NCBI RefSeq assembly: GCF_000170755.1
Contig: NZ_ABCK01000006.1
Location: 1 to 64,000, forward strand
Origin: Lentisphaera araneosa HTCC2155
GTDB taxonomy: Bacteria > Verrucomicrobiota > Lentisphaeria > Lentisphaerales > Lentisphaeraceae
Reading direction: 5' to 3'
Length of the DNA: 64,000 bases
The translations under genes and the position numbers were made by a program. The notes under the pieces are model-generated. The model did no database searches. It worked only from the letters and a program-made list of their open reading frames with translations, and was not told the origin of the DNA. This document shows positions 1 through 8,278 of the stretch, in pieces (the first letter of the stretch is position 1; every line of letters begins with the position of its first letter).

Positions 1-696
1 GAGAGCGATAATCGAGAAGGGTTTGAGCTTCTTTAAAAAGACGTCTTTAAACCATTTTTCGCCGTGTTTTTTTATCAAAATTCGGTTTGAAAGAAAACCC
101 GCAATGAGTGGGACCAAAACAAAAATAATCACACTCATCGTTAAGGTATCCATAGGGATTTCTACTTGATTGACACCAAGTAAAAACTTAACTATGGGAA
201 TGAAGGCAATGAGCAAGATGAGGTCATTGACCGATACTTGTACCAAAGTATAAGAGGGGTCACCATCAGTTAAGTAGGACCACACAAAAACCATCGCCGT
301 ACAGGGGGCAGCGCCTAATAAAACGGCGCCTGCAAAATATTCTTGGGCTTGTTCAGGATTTAAAAACCCCTTGAAAATATTATCAAAAAAGAGCCAAGCA
401 AAAAAGGCCATCGAAAAAGGTTTGAGTCCCCAGTTGATAAATAAAGTTAGAATCAGGCCTTTTGGTTTTCGACCGGCATTTTTGATCGAACTAAAATCAA
501 TTTGCACCATCATGGGGTAAATCATAAACCACACTAAAATGGCAATGGGAATATTGACGTTGGCATAGGTGAAGTCACCCAAATGTTTTATTTCATCACC
601 CATAAAACGACCGAGTAAGATGCCGGCAACTATGCCGAGACCTACCCATATACTGAGGTACCTTTCAAAGATGCCTAAACTTTTTGTTTTATCCAT
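1..696 (-). CDS. arsB: ACR3-family arsenite efflux transporter (N-terminal 232 residues; cut by window start)
   Basis: The frame is open from an ATG at 694-696 to the window edge, so the C-terminal part is missing. The translation begins MDKTKSLGIFERYLSIWVGL and has repeated hydrophobic membrane segments. It contains YPMMVQIDF and GAAPCTAMVFVWSYL, the latter holding the conserved Cys of the ACR3 (bile acid:sodium symporter superfamily) arsenite carriers. Family role: energy-driven export of arsenite across the inner membrane. No arsR or arsC is visible because the likely downstream neighbours lie outside the window. Members of this superfamily can also carry antimonite. Confidence 0.9.
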   Translation of the reverse strand, partial: MDKTKSLGIFERYLSIWVGLGIVAGILLGRFMGDEIKHLGDFTYANVNIPIAILVWFMIYPMMVQIDFSSIKNAGRKPKGLILTLFINWGLKPFSMAFFAWLFFDNIFKGFLNPEQAQEYFAGAVLLGAAPCTAMVFVWSYLTDGDPSYTLVQVSVNDLILLIAFIPIVKFLLGVNQVEIPMDTLTMSVIIFVLVPLIAGFLSNRILIKKHGEKWFKDVFLKKLKPFSIIAL

Positions 697-803
697 AATG
701 AGAATCCTGAGGTTGAGTCGGCTTAGTCAATTGATCCGTGAATACCTAGGAACTTAATGGATCATAAGGTAAAATCAAAAATAGTTCAAAGAGAAGCGTG
801 GCA

Positions 804-839
804 CAAAAAAAGAGCGTCGTAAATGAAACGACGCTCTTT
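804..839 (-). terminator. Rho-independent terminator of the FKBP gene
   Basis: A perfect 12-bp stem is formed by AAAGAGCGTCGT (809-820) and ACGACGCTCTTT (828-839). Read on the minus strand it is followed by a run of seven to eight T (804-811). It sits just after the stop codon of the minus-strand FKBP gene. Confidence 0.85.
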
Positions 840-858
840 AGAATGTTTTTGAGGGAGA

Positions 859-1467
859 TTATTTTACAGCAATAAGCTCGATGTCAAAAACTAAAGTTTC
901 GCAAGGTCCGATTTTGGGAGGACTTCCAGCTGCACCGTAAGCGAGTTCGTAAGGGATGAAAAGTTCCCATTTGTCACCAGCTTTCATGAGCTGAAGAGCT
1001 TCCTGCCAGCCTTGGATAACGCCATTCACTGGGAATGAAACAGTTTCGCCACGCTGGTAAGAGCTATCGAAAACTTCGCCGTTGATTAAACGACCTTCGT
1101 AGTGAGTTTCTACTGTGCATGAAGCTGTAGGAGTTTGACCATCGCCACTATTGACAACGCGGTACTGAAGACCACTTGCCGTAGTTGTGATGCCATCTTT
1201 CTTGCCGTTTTCAGCGAGGAAGTCGATTCCAGCAGCTGCGAGCTCTTTAGATTGCTCAGCTTGTTTAGCTTGCATGCGCTCTTGGAGTGCACCGAAAACA
1301 GCTTGCTCATCAGCAGCAGTGAAAGGGTTTTCTTTACCTTCAGAAGCGTCGAGGAGGCTAGCTCCGAGTACTTTGAAATCGAGTTCATCTGCAAGGCCTT
1401 GGCCTTTGAGATTGTCAAAAATTTGACGACCAATCATAGTCGACAATTTTTCTTGGTCTGTGCTCAT
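859..1467 (-). CDS. FKBP-type peptidyl-prolyl cis-trans isomerase (FklB/FkpA-like)
   Basis: The 202-residue protein has an N-terminal helical dimerisation-type half (residues 1-100) rich in Ala, Gln and Glu. The FKBP catalytic domain follows (about 105-202): TTASGLQYRVVNSGDG, the YEGRLINGEVFDSSYQRG strand, the VIQGWQEALQLM segment and a WELFIPYELAYGAAGSPPKIGP loop. This order matches FklB/Mip/FkpA proteins, which catalyse prolyl isomerisation during folding. No signal peptide is visible, so it is probably cytoplasmic like FklB. It is a single-gene unit with its own terminator downstream. Confidence 0.9.
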   Translation of the reverse strand: MSTDQEKLSTMIGRQIFDNLKGQGLADELDFKVLGASLLDASEGKENPFTAADEQAVFGALQERMQAKQAEQSKELAAAGIDFLAENGKKDGITTTASGLQYRVVNSGDGQTPTASCTVETHYEGRLINGEVFDSSYQRGETVSFPVNGVIQGWQEALQLMKAGDKWELFIPYELAYGAAGSPPKIGPCETLVFDIELIAVK

Positions 1468-1694
1468 ATGTATTCCTTTTGTTTTGAGATGGCTGAGTAT
1501 AAGGGTCGAAGCGAAGCTTTCAAGCTATTGATGTCATGCTCATAAGGCCGATAAAACTGAGTCTTTGGTCGATGACTACTGGCCTCAGTTATATTGTTTT
1601 CGTTCAAAGTTTAATGCTTATGAAATTTCCCTTGTAATTCGTAGTAATCAGTATTAGCTTCATGTGAATTCAGACTATTTTATTGAGGTACTTT

Positions 1695-3458
1695 ATGAGA
1701 TTTTTATTATTGTTATTTTTCTTTTCTTTCCCAGTCTTTTCCAAAGACTTAATTGCAGTCTACCGCTTGGGCCATGTTATGGGCGAGACTTTGCCTGAGC
1801 CGGGGATTAATGAAATTCTCAATCCCGAGAAAATTCGTCCCTTAAATTTTATGCACTTACTCTCTTGCTTAAATTATTGTGTGAGTAAGGATGACGTCAA
1901 AGCCGTCGTCCTCTATGCCGAAGGCATGCGCTTGGGTTTGGCACAGAAGCAAGAGCTCTTACGCCGTATTCACGAGATCAAAAAAGCAGGCAAAAAAGTT
2001 TATCTCTATACGCATGGTTTGGATGAAGCATCGCTTCCTTTAGCGCAGAGCACCGAAATTAGCTTGTTCCCCGAAGGTGGTGTGAGCTTCCGTGGTTTGG
2101 CAATGCAACAACTCTACTTTAAAGGCATGCTCGATAAGTTGGGGCTCGAAGCCGACATCGTTCACATCGGTGATTACAAGAGTGCAGGCGAACCCTTCTA
2201 TTTAACCGCTCCAAGTGAAGAAGCAGCGAAGCAGCAAAGAGAATTGGGTGAGGGCTTATTTGTCGAAGTGACGAAGTCCTGCGCCACGAGTGAGCGTAAA
2301 GACGCAGCAGCTTACCGCGCACTCATTGATGAAGGCCTATTTTCGAGTCAGCAGGCTCTTGATCACAAGTTGGTAGATACGCTCGAATATCATAATGAGT
2401 TCATAAAGCGCTTGAAAAAGACTTATGCCAAAGCTGATTTTAAATTGAATTATGGTATGCCAAAGAGTTTTGAGCCCCCCAAGATTAATAATATGATGGA
2501 TGCGATCTCATTTTTTCAAAAATTGAGTGCCCCCAAAAAGAAATCGAATAATGATATCCTTGCACTGGTGAATCTCGATGGAACGATTGATACACGTATG
2601 GGTGAAGCCTTGCGTCGCTACATTATGCGAGCTTCGCAAAACGATAAAGTGAAAGCCATGGTCTTGCGTATTAATTCACCTGGTGGTTCGGCTCTAGCAA
2701 GTGAAATGATCTGTCAGGCAACGGAGGAATTTAAAAAGACAGGCAAAACTTTTGTTGTATCTATGAGTAACGTCGCGGCGAGTGGTGGCTACTACTCGGC
2801 GGTCTTTGGTGAGCCCATTTATGCGGAGTCCGCAACGATTACGGGTTCCATTGGTGTTTTAGGAGGGAAACTGGTCATGTCGAAGATGTTTGATAAGATC
2901 GGCATTAGTACTCACGAGTTCAAAATTGGTAAATATAGCGACATTAATAGTTCAACGAGTTTCTTTAATGAAGATCAGCGTGCGAAGATAACTGAATCAA
3001 TGAATCGCGTCTACGATGTCTTTAAGGGACGTATCATTCAAGGGCGCGAAGGTAAACTTAAGGGCGACCTCGAAGCCATGGCCGGCGGGCGTGTTTACAC
3101 AGGTCTGCAGGCAAAGGAATTGGGACTCGTCGATAAAATCGGTGGTTTACGTGAAGCGATTAATGATGCCAAAGAGCAAGCTGGACTCAAACGCTATAGT
3201 CTCGAAACTTTTCCCAAACAATTAAGCTTTGAAGAAATGCTCATGGAGAGCTTTCGCCCGCAAGAAAAAGAAGATGAATTCGTCAGTTACGATCCAATCA
3301 CAGTAAAATCAATGAATTCTGCTTGGCTAACAGAATTGATGTTAAACTTAAAAATTCATCAGCCGCAACTCACCCAAGAAATTCATAAGTTCTTCCAATA
3401 TCTGACTTTGCTTCAAGGGGAAAATACCCTCGTTTTAGACCCACGATGGGCGCAATAA
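1695..3458 (+). CDS. sppA: Signal peptide peptidase SppA (67K type)
   Basis: I chose the ATG at 1695 because GAGG at 1685-1688 is well spaced; an in-frame TTG at 1683 lies just before that site. The N-terminus MRFLLLLFFFSFPVFSK is a signal peptide or anchor. The protein has the tandem Clp/crotonase-like S49 repeats of long (67K) SppA proteins. The general-base Lys is in GDYKSAGEPF (about K162). The nucleophile Ser is in NVAASGGYYSA (about S363), after the INSPGGSALASE oxyanion segment. Family role: a Ser/Lys protease in the cytoplasmic membrane that degrades cleaved signal peptides. Both catalytic residues are present. Confidence 0.93.
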   Translation: MRFLLLLFFFSFPVFSKDLIAVYRLGHVMGETLPEPGINEILNPEKIRPLNFMHLLSCLNYCVSKDDVKAVVLYAEGMRLGLAQKQELLRRIHEIKKAGKKVYLYTHGLDEASLPLAQSTEISLFPEGGVSFRGLAMQQLYFKGMLDKLGLEADIVHIGDYKSAGEPFYLTAPSEEAAKQQRELGEGLFVEVTKSCATSERKDAAAYRALIDEGLFSSQQALDHKLVDTLEYHNEFIKRLKKTYAKADFKLNYGMPKSFEPPKINNMMDAISFFQKLSAPKKKSNNDILALVNLDGTIDTRMGEALRRYIMRASQNDKVKAMVLRINSPGGSALASEMICQATEEFKKTGKTFVVSMSNVAASGGYYSAVFGEPIYAESATITGSIGVLGGKLVMSKMFDKIGISTHEFKIGKYSDINSSTSFFNEDQRAKITESMNRVYDVFKGRIIQGREGKLKGDLEAMAGGRVYTGLQAKELGLVDKIGGLREAINDAKEQAGLKRYSLETFPKQLSFEEMLMESFRPQEKEDEFVSYDPITVKSMNSAWLTELMLNLKIHQPQLTQEIHKFFQYLTLLQGENTLVLDPRWAQ

Positions 3459-3466
3459 TAGCGTCT

Positions 3467-3488
3467 AAAAAAAATCTTTTGATTTTTT
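3467..3488 (+). terminator. Possible weak terminator after sppA
   Basis: AAAAAATC (3469-3476) pairs with GATTTTTT (3481-3488) around a TTTT loop and ends in a T run. It lies shortly after the sppA stop. The stem is almost all A-T, so its strength is doubtful. Confidence 0.4.
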
Positions 3489-3500
3489 CGAGGAAGACGT

Positions 3501-3528
3501 TTGCATAAGAAAAAAGTTTGTGTATTCT
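3501..3528 (+). promoter_or_regulatory. Candidate sigma-70 promoter for the tRNA cluster
   Basis: TTGCAT at 3501-3506 and TATTCT at 3523-3528 are 16 bp apart, and the first tRNA starts 29 bp downstream. Position and spacing fit a vegetative promoter for the three tRNA genes. Confidence 0.5.
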
Positions 3529-3557
3529 CTAAGCACGCTAAACGAAATGTTTGAAGC

Positions 3558-3634
3558 GGGGTTGTAGCTCAATTGGTTAGAGCGCTGGCCTGTCACGCCA
3601 GAGGTTGCGAGTTCAAGTCTCGTCAACCTCGCCA
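3558..3634 (+). tRNA. tRNA-Asp (GTC), copy 1
   Basis: The cloverleaf can be folded by hand: acceptor GGGGTTG/CAACCTC, D stem GCTC/GAGC, anticodon stem CTGGC/GCCAG with loop CTGTCAC (anticodon GTC at 3592-3594), and T loop TTCAAGT. CCA is encoded (3632-3634). It is identical in all 77 positions to the second copy. Confidence 0.96.
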
Positions 3635-3669
3635 CTTCAAGCACTTCTTATAGCAATATTTTTTCGAGT

Positions 3670-3746
3670 GGGGTTGTAGCTCAATTGGTTAGAGCGCTGG
3701 CCTGTCACGCCAGAGGTTGCGAGTTCAAGTCTCGTCAACCTCGCCA
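3670..3746 (+). tRNA. tRNA-Asp (GTC), copy 2
   Basis: This is the same 77-base cloverleaf as the copy at 3558-3634, with CCA encoded. The 35-bp spacer and flanks differ from those of copy 1, so it is a true tandem duplicate. It is probably co-transcribed with the other two tRNAs. Confidence 0.96.
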
Positions 3747-3760
3747 CTCTTAAAACTCAT

Positions 3761-3833
3761 GGTGGAATAGCTCAGTTGGTAGAGCAACGGAATCATAATC
3801 CGTCTGTCGTGGGTTCAAGTCCCTCTTCCACTA
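3761..3833 (+). tRNA. tRNA with CAT anticodon, probably elongator tRNA-Met
   Basis: Acceptor GGTGGAA pairs with TTCCACT (G-T wobble at the first pair). Anticodon stem ACGGA/TCCGT encloses loop ATCATAA, giving anticodon CAT. The T stem has one mismatch and loop TTCAAGT. CCA is not encoded, unlike the two tRNA-Asp genes. The overall sequence resembles elongator tRNA-Met. A lysidine-modified tRNA-Ile2 is the alternative and cannot be excluded by eye. The absence of three G-C pairs in the anticodon stem argues against the initiator. Confidence 0.85.
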
Positions 3834-3835
3834 CT

Positions 3836-3865
3836 AAGGTCGTAACGCAAGTTACGACCTTTTTT
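3836..3865 (+). terminator. Rho-independent terminator of the tRNA operon
   Basis: An 11-bp perfect stem, AAGGTCGTAAC (3836-3846) and GTTACGACCTT (3851-3861), has loop GCAA and is followed by a T run to 3865. It starts three bases after the last tRNA. Confidence 0.93.
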
Positions 3866-4059
3866 AGTGCCTCAGAACGAGGCAAGCTTCATCAATTCAT
3901 CGCTGGGCTAAAAGAGCATGTCCAATAAGTCCTCTTTAACAATCATTCTATTAATGGGCGTTCGACTTTGTTATTTATCATGTCTTTTGTATACTGGAGG
4001 GGAATTAATAAAATTTCTATTTCTATCAATAATAACTTTACCTAAAAGGGTTTATAAAA

Positions 4060-4518
4060 ATGACAATACTATCACTTCGCCCTGCGGGTAAAGAAATCAC
4101 TTATGTACTGATCAAAAACGATGATGCTGAGAAACTCACTCTCCTTGATCAAGGGGCTTTGAAGCTCAGTAAAAGTACTTCTAGAACGGCTGATATCGGC
4201 GAGCTCTTTAAACAATTGAAAAAGCTTATTGCCCTACATCAGGTTAATTTTATTTTGATCAAAGCGAGTGTCTCGACACAAGACATGAATCTCGCGCACT
4301 TACATACGGCTGAAATCAGAGGTATTTGTGTGGCCGCTGCGATGAGTACCAAAACTCAAGTCAAACTCATTAGCCCAGCAGCAACTTTTGCACAATCGGG
4401 CAAAGTTAAAGAAACGCTCAAAAATGATGATTTATTTGCTCGAAATATTGAGGGTGATTTACCCAAAACGAAACGCGATTTAGCTTTATTAACGCTCAAT
4501 CATTTAGAGAAGAAATAG
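4060..4518 (+). CDS. Small soluble protein of unknown function (possibly DUF3010-like)
   Basis: This 152-residue protein has no signal peptide or membrane segment. It begins MTILSLRPAGKEITYVLIKN, an alternating hydrophobic strand pattern. A later VNFILIKASVS strand is followed by a helix-rich half with RDLALLTLNHLEKK at the end. The pattern of short strands with 'ILIK' resembles what I recall of DUF3010 (RNase H-like fold) proteins. I cannot confirm that, and I see no catalytic motif. It stands alone between the tRNA terminator and an IS110 element. The start ATG follows an A-rich stretch with AAAAGGG (4045-4051) as a plausible ribosome binding site. Confidence 0.6.
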   Translation: MTILSLRPAGKEITYVLIKNDDAEKLTLLDQGALKLSKSTSRTADIGELFKQLKKLIALHQVNFILIKASVSTQDMNLAHLHTAEIRGICVAAAMSTKTQVKLISPAATFAQSGKVKETLKNDDLFARNIEGDLPKTKRDLALLTLNHLEKK

Positions 4519-5007
4519 TTCGACTCAACACCTTCGTCAATAGGGTCGTAAAGAGACCTCGTATGGCGATCTCGTAAATCGAGTGAATTGGCTCTTTAAT
4601 CTCAAGAAGGGCAGTACTCATATAGCTTTAATTTATACGATTATCCACTTAACGATGAGAACTTACATCGCAGAGCGATGTCACTTTAAATAGCCCCACA
4701 TGTAATGTGGGGTTTAGTACAAAGGTAAAAAATTGTGTGCCTTTAGGTACACTACTTAAGCAGCCTTCTCAGTTTCATACCTAGAGGCATGATATGTTCC
4801 TCCCTTCGTTTGTCTTAGGGCTTTTTCCTAAGCTAATTAAAGTTTAATGGTTTCACCATAATTTATATATGCTGTAGATGTATATACATCGTTAGCTGAT
4901 AGTACGCTTAGCCAATAGTACTCACGGTCAAACGTGATCTACAAAATTTGGCAAAGAAATGGCAATAACCTAAATTGTAATTCCACAAAACAAAAAAGGA
5001 TATTGCC
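4519..5007 (+). other. Intergenic region with hairpins, upstream of the IS110-family element
   Basis: No gene is seen. Two strong hairpins stand side by side: ACATCGC/GCGATGT (4665-4681) and CCCCACAT/ATGTGGGG (4694-4712). Bases 4639-4658 match 24179-24198 at 18 of 20 positions, and both lie upstream of IS110-family elements. The left end of the element probably falls in the last 200 bp, but I could not fix it. Confidence 0.5.
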
Positions 5008-6103
5008 ATGAAAATGTATACTACAAAAACAAAATTTCACTGCGGAATTGATCTTCACAAATCGATGTCTTATATCTGCGTGATGGACAAAGAAGGAAAA
5101 ATATACGTGCACACAGAGATCAAAAATAATGACTTTCAGTACATGAAGAAAATCCTCTCTCCTTATTGGGATGACCTTACTATTGCCTGCGAAACTACTT
5201 ACAACTGGTACAAATTATCTGATTTTTGTGAAACAGAGCCCGTTCAATTTGCCCTAGGCCATGCCCTTTATATGGGAGCAATTCATGGAGGTAAAGCAAA
5301 GAACGATAAAATAGACAGTAAAAAAATAACAGATTTGTTACGAACTAATCTCCTGCCCAAAGCGTATGCTTGTCCACGTCGGTTTCGTTCTCACCGAGAT
5401 CTACTACGCCGTCGAATCAAGCTCGTGAGTATTCGCTCAGGTATATCAATTTATCTTAATCTCTTCGAAGACCAAAATAATTTAAAACATAGTTCTGCTG
5501 AGCTTCGACGAAATGCAAAGTCATCACTTCAGTTCATGGATCTTCAGACATTCCTACCAGAAGATCATGCTATGGCTCGAAACTATCAACTCAACGCCGA
5601 TTTACTAAAGATGTTTACTGATCAGTTAAAACAAATAGATAAAGGACCTTGTGAAATTCACCCTTGACTCTCAGTTCAAAGAAGATTTTGAAATAGTGAA
5701 ATCAATGAAAGGTATCGGAGATATTTTAGGTATGACTCTGGTTTATGAAACTCATGATATTCAAAGATTTAAAACTCCAGGTGATTATGCAAGTTACTGT
5801 CGCGTTGTTAAATGCAAAAAAGAAAGTGCGGGAAAAAGTTATGGTTATAGTGGGACAAAAATGGGCAACCCTAACTTAAAGTGGGCCTTTGGTGAAATCG
5901 CAATGTTAGCAAAATCAGATCCAGTAATGAAATTCTTTGCCGATGAACTCGATCAACGTCACGGTAAACGCAAAGGACGATCCATCTTTATACATAAAAT
6001 ATGCCGAGCTATTTATTTTATGCTTTTACGAAAGAAACCTTTTGATCCTATCGATTTTTTCGGCAGAGAAAAATATGAGCGACTCACAAAAAAAGTTCAT
6101 TAA
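5008..6103 (+). pseudogene. IS110-family transposase, disrupted by a single-base frameshift
   Basis: Frame 1 (5008-5667) encodes the DEDD/RuvC-like N-terminal half, beginning KFHCGIDLHKSMSYICVMDK and containing KNDKIDSKKITDLLRTNLL. Frame 2 (about 5645-6103) encodes the Transposase_20-type C-terminal half, including MKGIGDILGMTLVYETHDIQ and SGTKMGNPNLKWAFGEIAML. Removing one G at 5644-5645 joins them without a gap (...IDK-DLVKFTLD...), so a one-base insertion inactivated a protein of about 365 residues. IS110 transposases act with a structured guide (bridge) RNA. No programmed +1 signal is evident. Confidence 0.85.
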
Positions 6104-6570
6104 ATAAATTTAGTACCTCAGTCATGAACCTATTGATTACCCTTGTTCCGTCGAAACAACTTAACTGATTAGGATATGGCTGAGTGTACACTTTACACTC
6201 ACAGCAATTTACTGATGATGACCCACTCCTCCCCGAGCCCCTAAAACCCTGGACAGTCCAATAGAGAAGGACTGAGCCCTAACACCCAACTGAATGGGAC
6301 GGCGAGGATATGACCGTTAGGAGTTTCTAAGGCGTTGAGCGCAGCTAAAAGAAAAAGTTGGACTGATCAACACGGTTCCTTTAAAACCGTTGACCTTATA
6401 TGGATGGCTGGAGGGCTTCACTTTTGTGAAGACTCGTACCCACAAAGTTGAAATCAAGATGGGCACAAAGTAAAGAGCTAATTCTAAGCTTCGTTTTAAG
6501 CAAAAATAACAAAAAACGGATACAATAGATTATTGTCTACTTGACAAATATGGCTAAATGGATGGGTAAT
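6104..6570 (+). other. Structured noncoding segment 3' of the IS110 transposase (candidate guide-RNA region)
   Basis: No reading frame is credible here. Several stable hairpins occur: TGAGTGTA/TACACTCA (6181-6201), ACGGTT/AACCGT (6372-6390) and CTTCAC-TTTT-GTGAAG (6416-6431). G+C-rich blocks lie between them at about 6229-6310. IS110/IS1111 elements carry their guide RNA in a noncoding end of this kind. The assignment rests on position and visible pairing only; the right end of the element was not located. Confidence 0.45.
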
Positions 6571-6682
6571 CATGTTAATTTAAGACACCGCCACAGAACG
6601 GTTTGAGGATGAGAACTAAGACTCTATGATCTTAGAGTCTATGTGAAAGATCTCTCTTTAATGTACAAATTACCGGTATGAA

Positions 6683-6850
6683 GTAGCGTGTGGTGTGAGC
6701 CACACCAAAAATAGATTTGATAAAATGAGGGCTCGCGGATGTGAGCCCGACATATATCGGACCTAAATGTGGGCACTCACAATCATGATTCTCTTAGTCA
6801 TCCTCCTCATGGTGCATCCTACAGTCTACCGAACTCACAAATGAACCTAA
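6683..6850 (+). repeat. Isolated, degenerate copy of the REP-like hairpin repeats found at 21.5-23.3 kb
   Basis: TAGCGTGTGGTGTGAGCCAC (6684-6703) matches the core unit of the 21.5-23.3 kb array. A GGGCTCGCGG-TGTGAGCCC hairpin, CGACATATATCGGACC and CATCCTCCTCATGGTG follow in the same order as the modules of the distant array, but with several substitutions. The stretch from about 6850 to the metY-like start contains nothing I recognise. Confidence 0.75.
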
Positions 6851-6939
6851 ATTCTGATTTTTATTATTTCTAAGGCATTTATCTACTCTAAAATTAGGAA
6901 AGTTTTTTCTTTGGAAGTAGTGTTTGGAGTTTAAAAAAA

Positions 6940-8238
6940 ATGAGGATGCATAAGATGCAAGACCAAAGTAAAGCTCTCCATAGTTCGTTTAAATTTGATC
7001 CTAGTACAAATGCGGTAGCAGTGCCGATTTACCAAACTTCGAGTTACGCCTTCAATTCAAGTGAACATGCGGCTAATCTCTTTTCTCTGAGTGAATTTGG
7101 CAATATTTATACTCGACTGATGAATCCAACGACTGATGTCCTCGAAAAAAGGATGGCGGATATTGAAGGGGGAACAGGAGCCTTGGCTTGCGCGAGTGGC
7201 ATGTCGGCCATTTTCTTAGCGGTCACAACGGTGGCTTCGTCTGGAGATCATATTATTTCATCAGCATCACTTTATGGTGGGACTGAAACACTTTTCCGTT
7301 ATACGCTTAAGAAATTTGGCATAGAAGTAACTTTCTTGGAAGATTTTAGCTCTGCAAATATTCAGTCTGCAGTGAAAGAGAATACCAAGCTCGTGTATGC
7401 GGAGTCCATAGGCAATCCTCAGGGTGACGTGATTGATTTTGAGGAAATTGCGGAGTCCGCACATCAAAATGGCATCGCTTTTATGGTCGATAATACTTTT
7501 GCACCCGTATTTTTTAAGCCCTTTCAACACGGCGTGGATATCGTCGTTTACTCTTGTACAAAATGGATTGGAGGTCATGGGACGAGTATTGGCGGTTTGA
7601 TCATCGATAGTGGCAATTTCAACTGGGGACAAGGACGTTATGATGACTTTACGACTCCAGATGAAAGTTATCATGGTCTTGTTTACTGGGAGGCACTTGG
7701 TGATGTGCCCGGTATGGGCAATGTCGCTTACATCATAAAGGCGCGTGTGGAAGGAATGCGCAATATAGGTATGTGCCCGAGTCCCTTTAATTCATTTCAA
7801 GTGATTCAGGGTTTGGAGACTCTGCCACTGCGTTTAGAGAAGCATGCTGAAAATGCCCTAGCGCTCGCCCATTATCTCGAATCTCATGAGAAAGTCAGTT
7901 GGGTGAATTTTACAGGTTTAGAAAATCACCCATCTCATGAAAGAGCCAAGAAGTATTTTGCATCGGGCCAATTTGGTTCCGTCTTTGGTTTTGGCATCAA
8001 AGGTGGGGTTGAGCAAGCCAAAAAGTTTATTGACTCAGTGGAAATGGCTTATCACTTAGCCAATGTCGGTGACTCGCGTACACTAGTGATTCACCCAGCT
8101 TCGACAACGCATCAACAATTGAGTGAAGAGAACTTATTGAAAATTGGTATTAAGCCCGACTTTGTTCGCGTTTCTGTGGGTATTGAAAGTATAGAGGATA
8201 TTATTGCCGACTTTGATCAGGCCTTAGCCAAGATCTGA
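6940..8238 (+). CDS. metY: O-acetylhomoserine sulfhydrylase (PLP-dependent, Cys/Met metabolism family)
   Basis: The 432-residue protein has the full Cys/Met-metabolism PLP enzyme layout: VPIYQTSSYAF near the N-terminus, YTRLMNPTTDVLEKRMADIEGG, and the cofactor-binding SGMSAIFLAV loop. VYAESIGNP and VDNTFAPVFF follow, then SCTKWIGGHG with the Schiff-base Lys at about K208. Length and the GHGTSIGG context fit MetY, which makes homocysteine from O-acetylhomoserine and sulfide, better than MetB/MetC. In-frame ATGs at 6940, 6946 and 6955 are all possible starts; GGAG at 6926-6929 favours 6940. I see no SAM riboswitch in the leader. Confidence 0.9.
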   Translation: MRMHKMQDQSKALHSSFKFDPSTNAVAVPIYQTSSYAFNSSEHAANLFSLSEFGNIYTRLMNPTTDVLEKRMADIEGGTGALACASGMSAIFLAVTTVASSGDHIISSASLYGGTETLFRYTLKKFGIEVTFLEDFSSANIQSAVKENTKLVYAESIGNPQGDVIDFEEIAESAHQNGIAFMVDNTFAPVFFKPFQHGVDIVVYSCTKWIGGHGTSIGGLIIDSGNFNWGQGRYDDFTTPDESYHGLVYWEALGDVPGMGNVAYIIKARVEGMRNIGMCPSPFNSFQVIQGLETLPLRLEKHAENALALAHYLESHEKVSWVNFTGLENHPSHERAKKYFASGQFGSVFGFGIKGGVEQAKKFIDSVEMAYHLANVGDSRTLVIHPASTTHQQLSEENLLKIGIKPDFVRVSVGIESIEDIIADFDQALAKI

Positions 8239-8245
8239 TCAGTAA

Positions 8246-8275
8246 AAACCCTGGTGATTAATTCCACCAGGGTTT
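8246..8275. terminator. Bidirectional terminator between metY and prfH
   Basis: An 11-bp perfect stem, AAACCCTGGTG (8246-8256) and CACCAGGGTTT (8265-8275), lies between convergent genes. T-rich ends occur on both strands. Confidence 0.85.
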
Positions 8276-8278
8276 CCT

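Noticed and set aside
3558-3746. The duplicated tRNA-Asp as an assembly duplication
   Set aside because: The bases before and after the two copies differ, so they are two true genes.
5640-5667. Programmed frameshifting in the first IS110-family transposase
   Set aside because: The needed shift is +1 over AAAGGAC with no rare codon or stop at the shift point, and IS110 transposases are normally one frame. A single-base insertion is simpler.
4908-6557. TTAGCCA (4908-4914) and TGGCTAA (6551-6557) as subterminal inverted repeats of the first IS110-family element
   Set aside because: Only seven bases match, which is likely by chance over this distance. No flank or size argument supports them as strongly as for the element at 24.3 kb.
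6570-6939. SAM or other methionine-related riboswitch upstream of metY
   Set aside because: I could not find the conserved core of any SAM riboswitch class. The leader contains degenerate repeats and A+T-rich DNA only.
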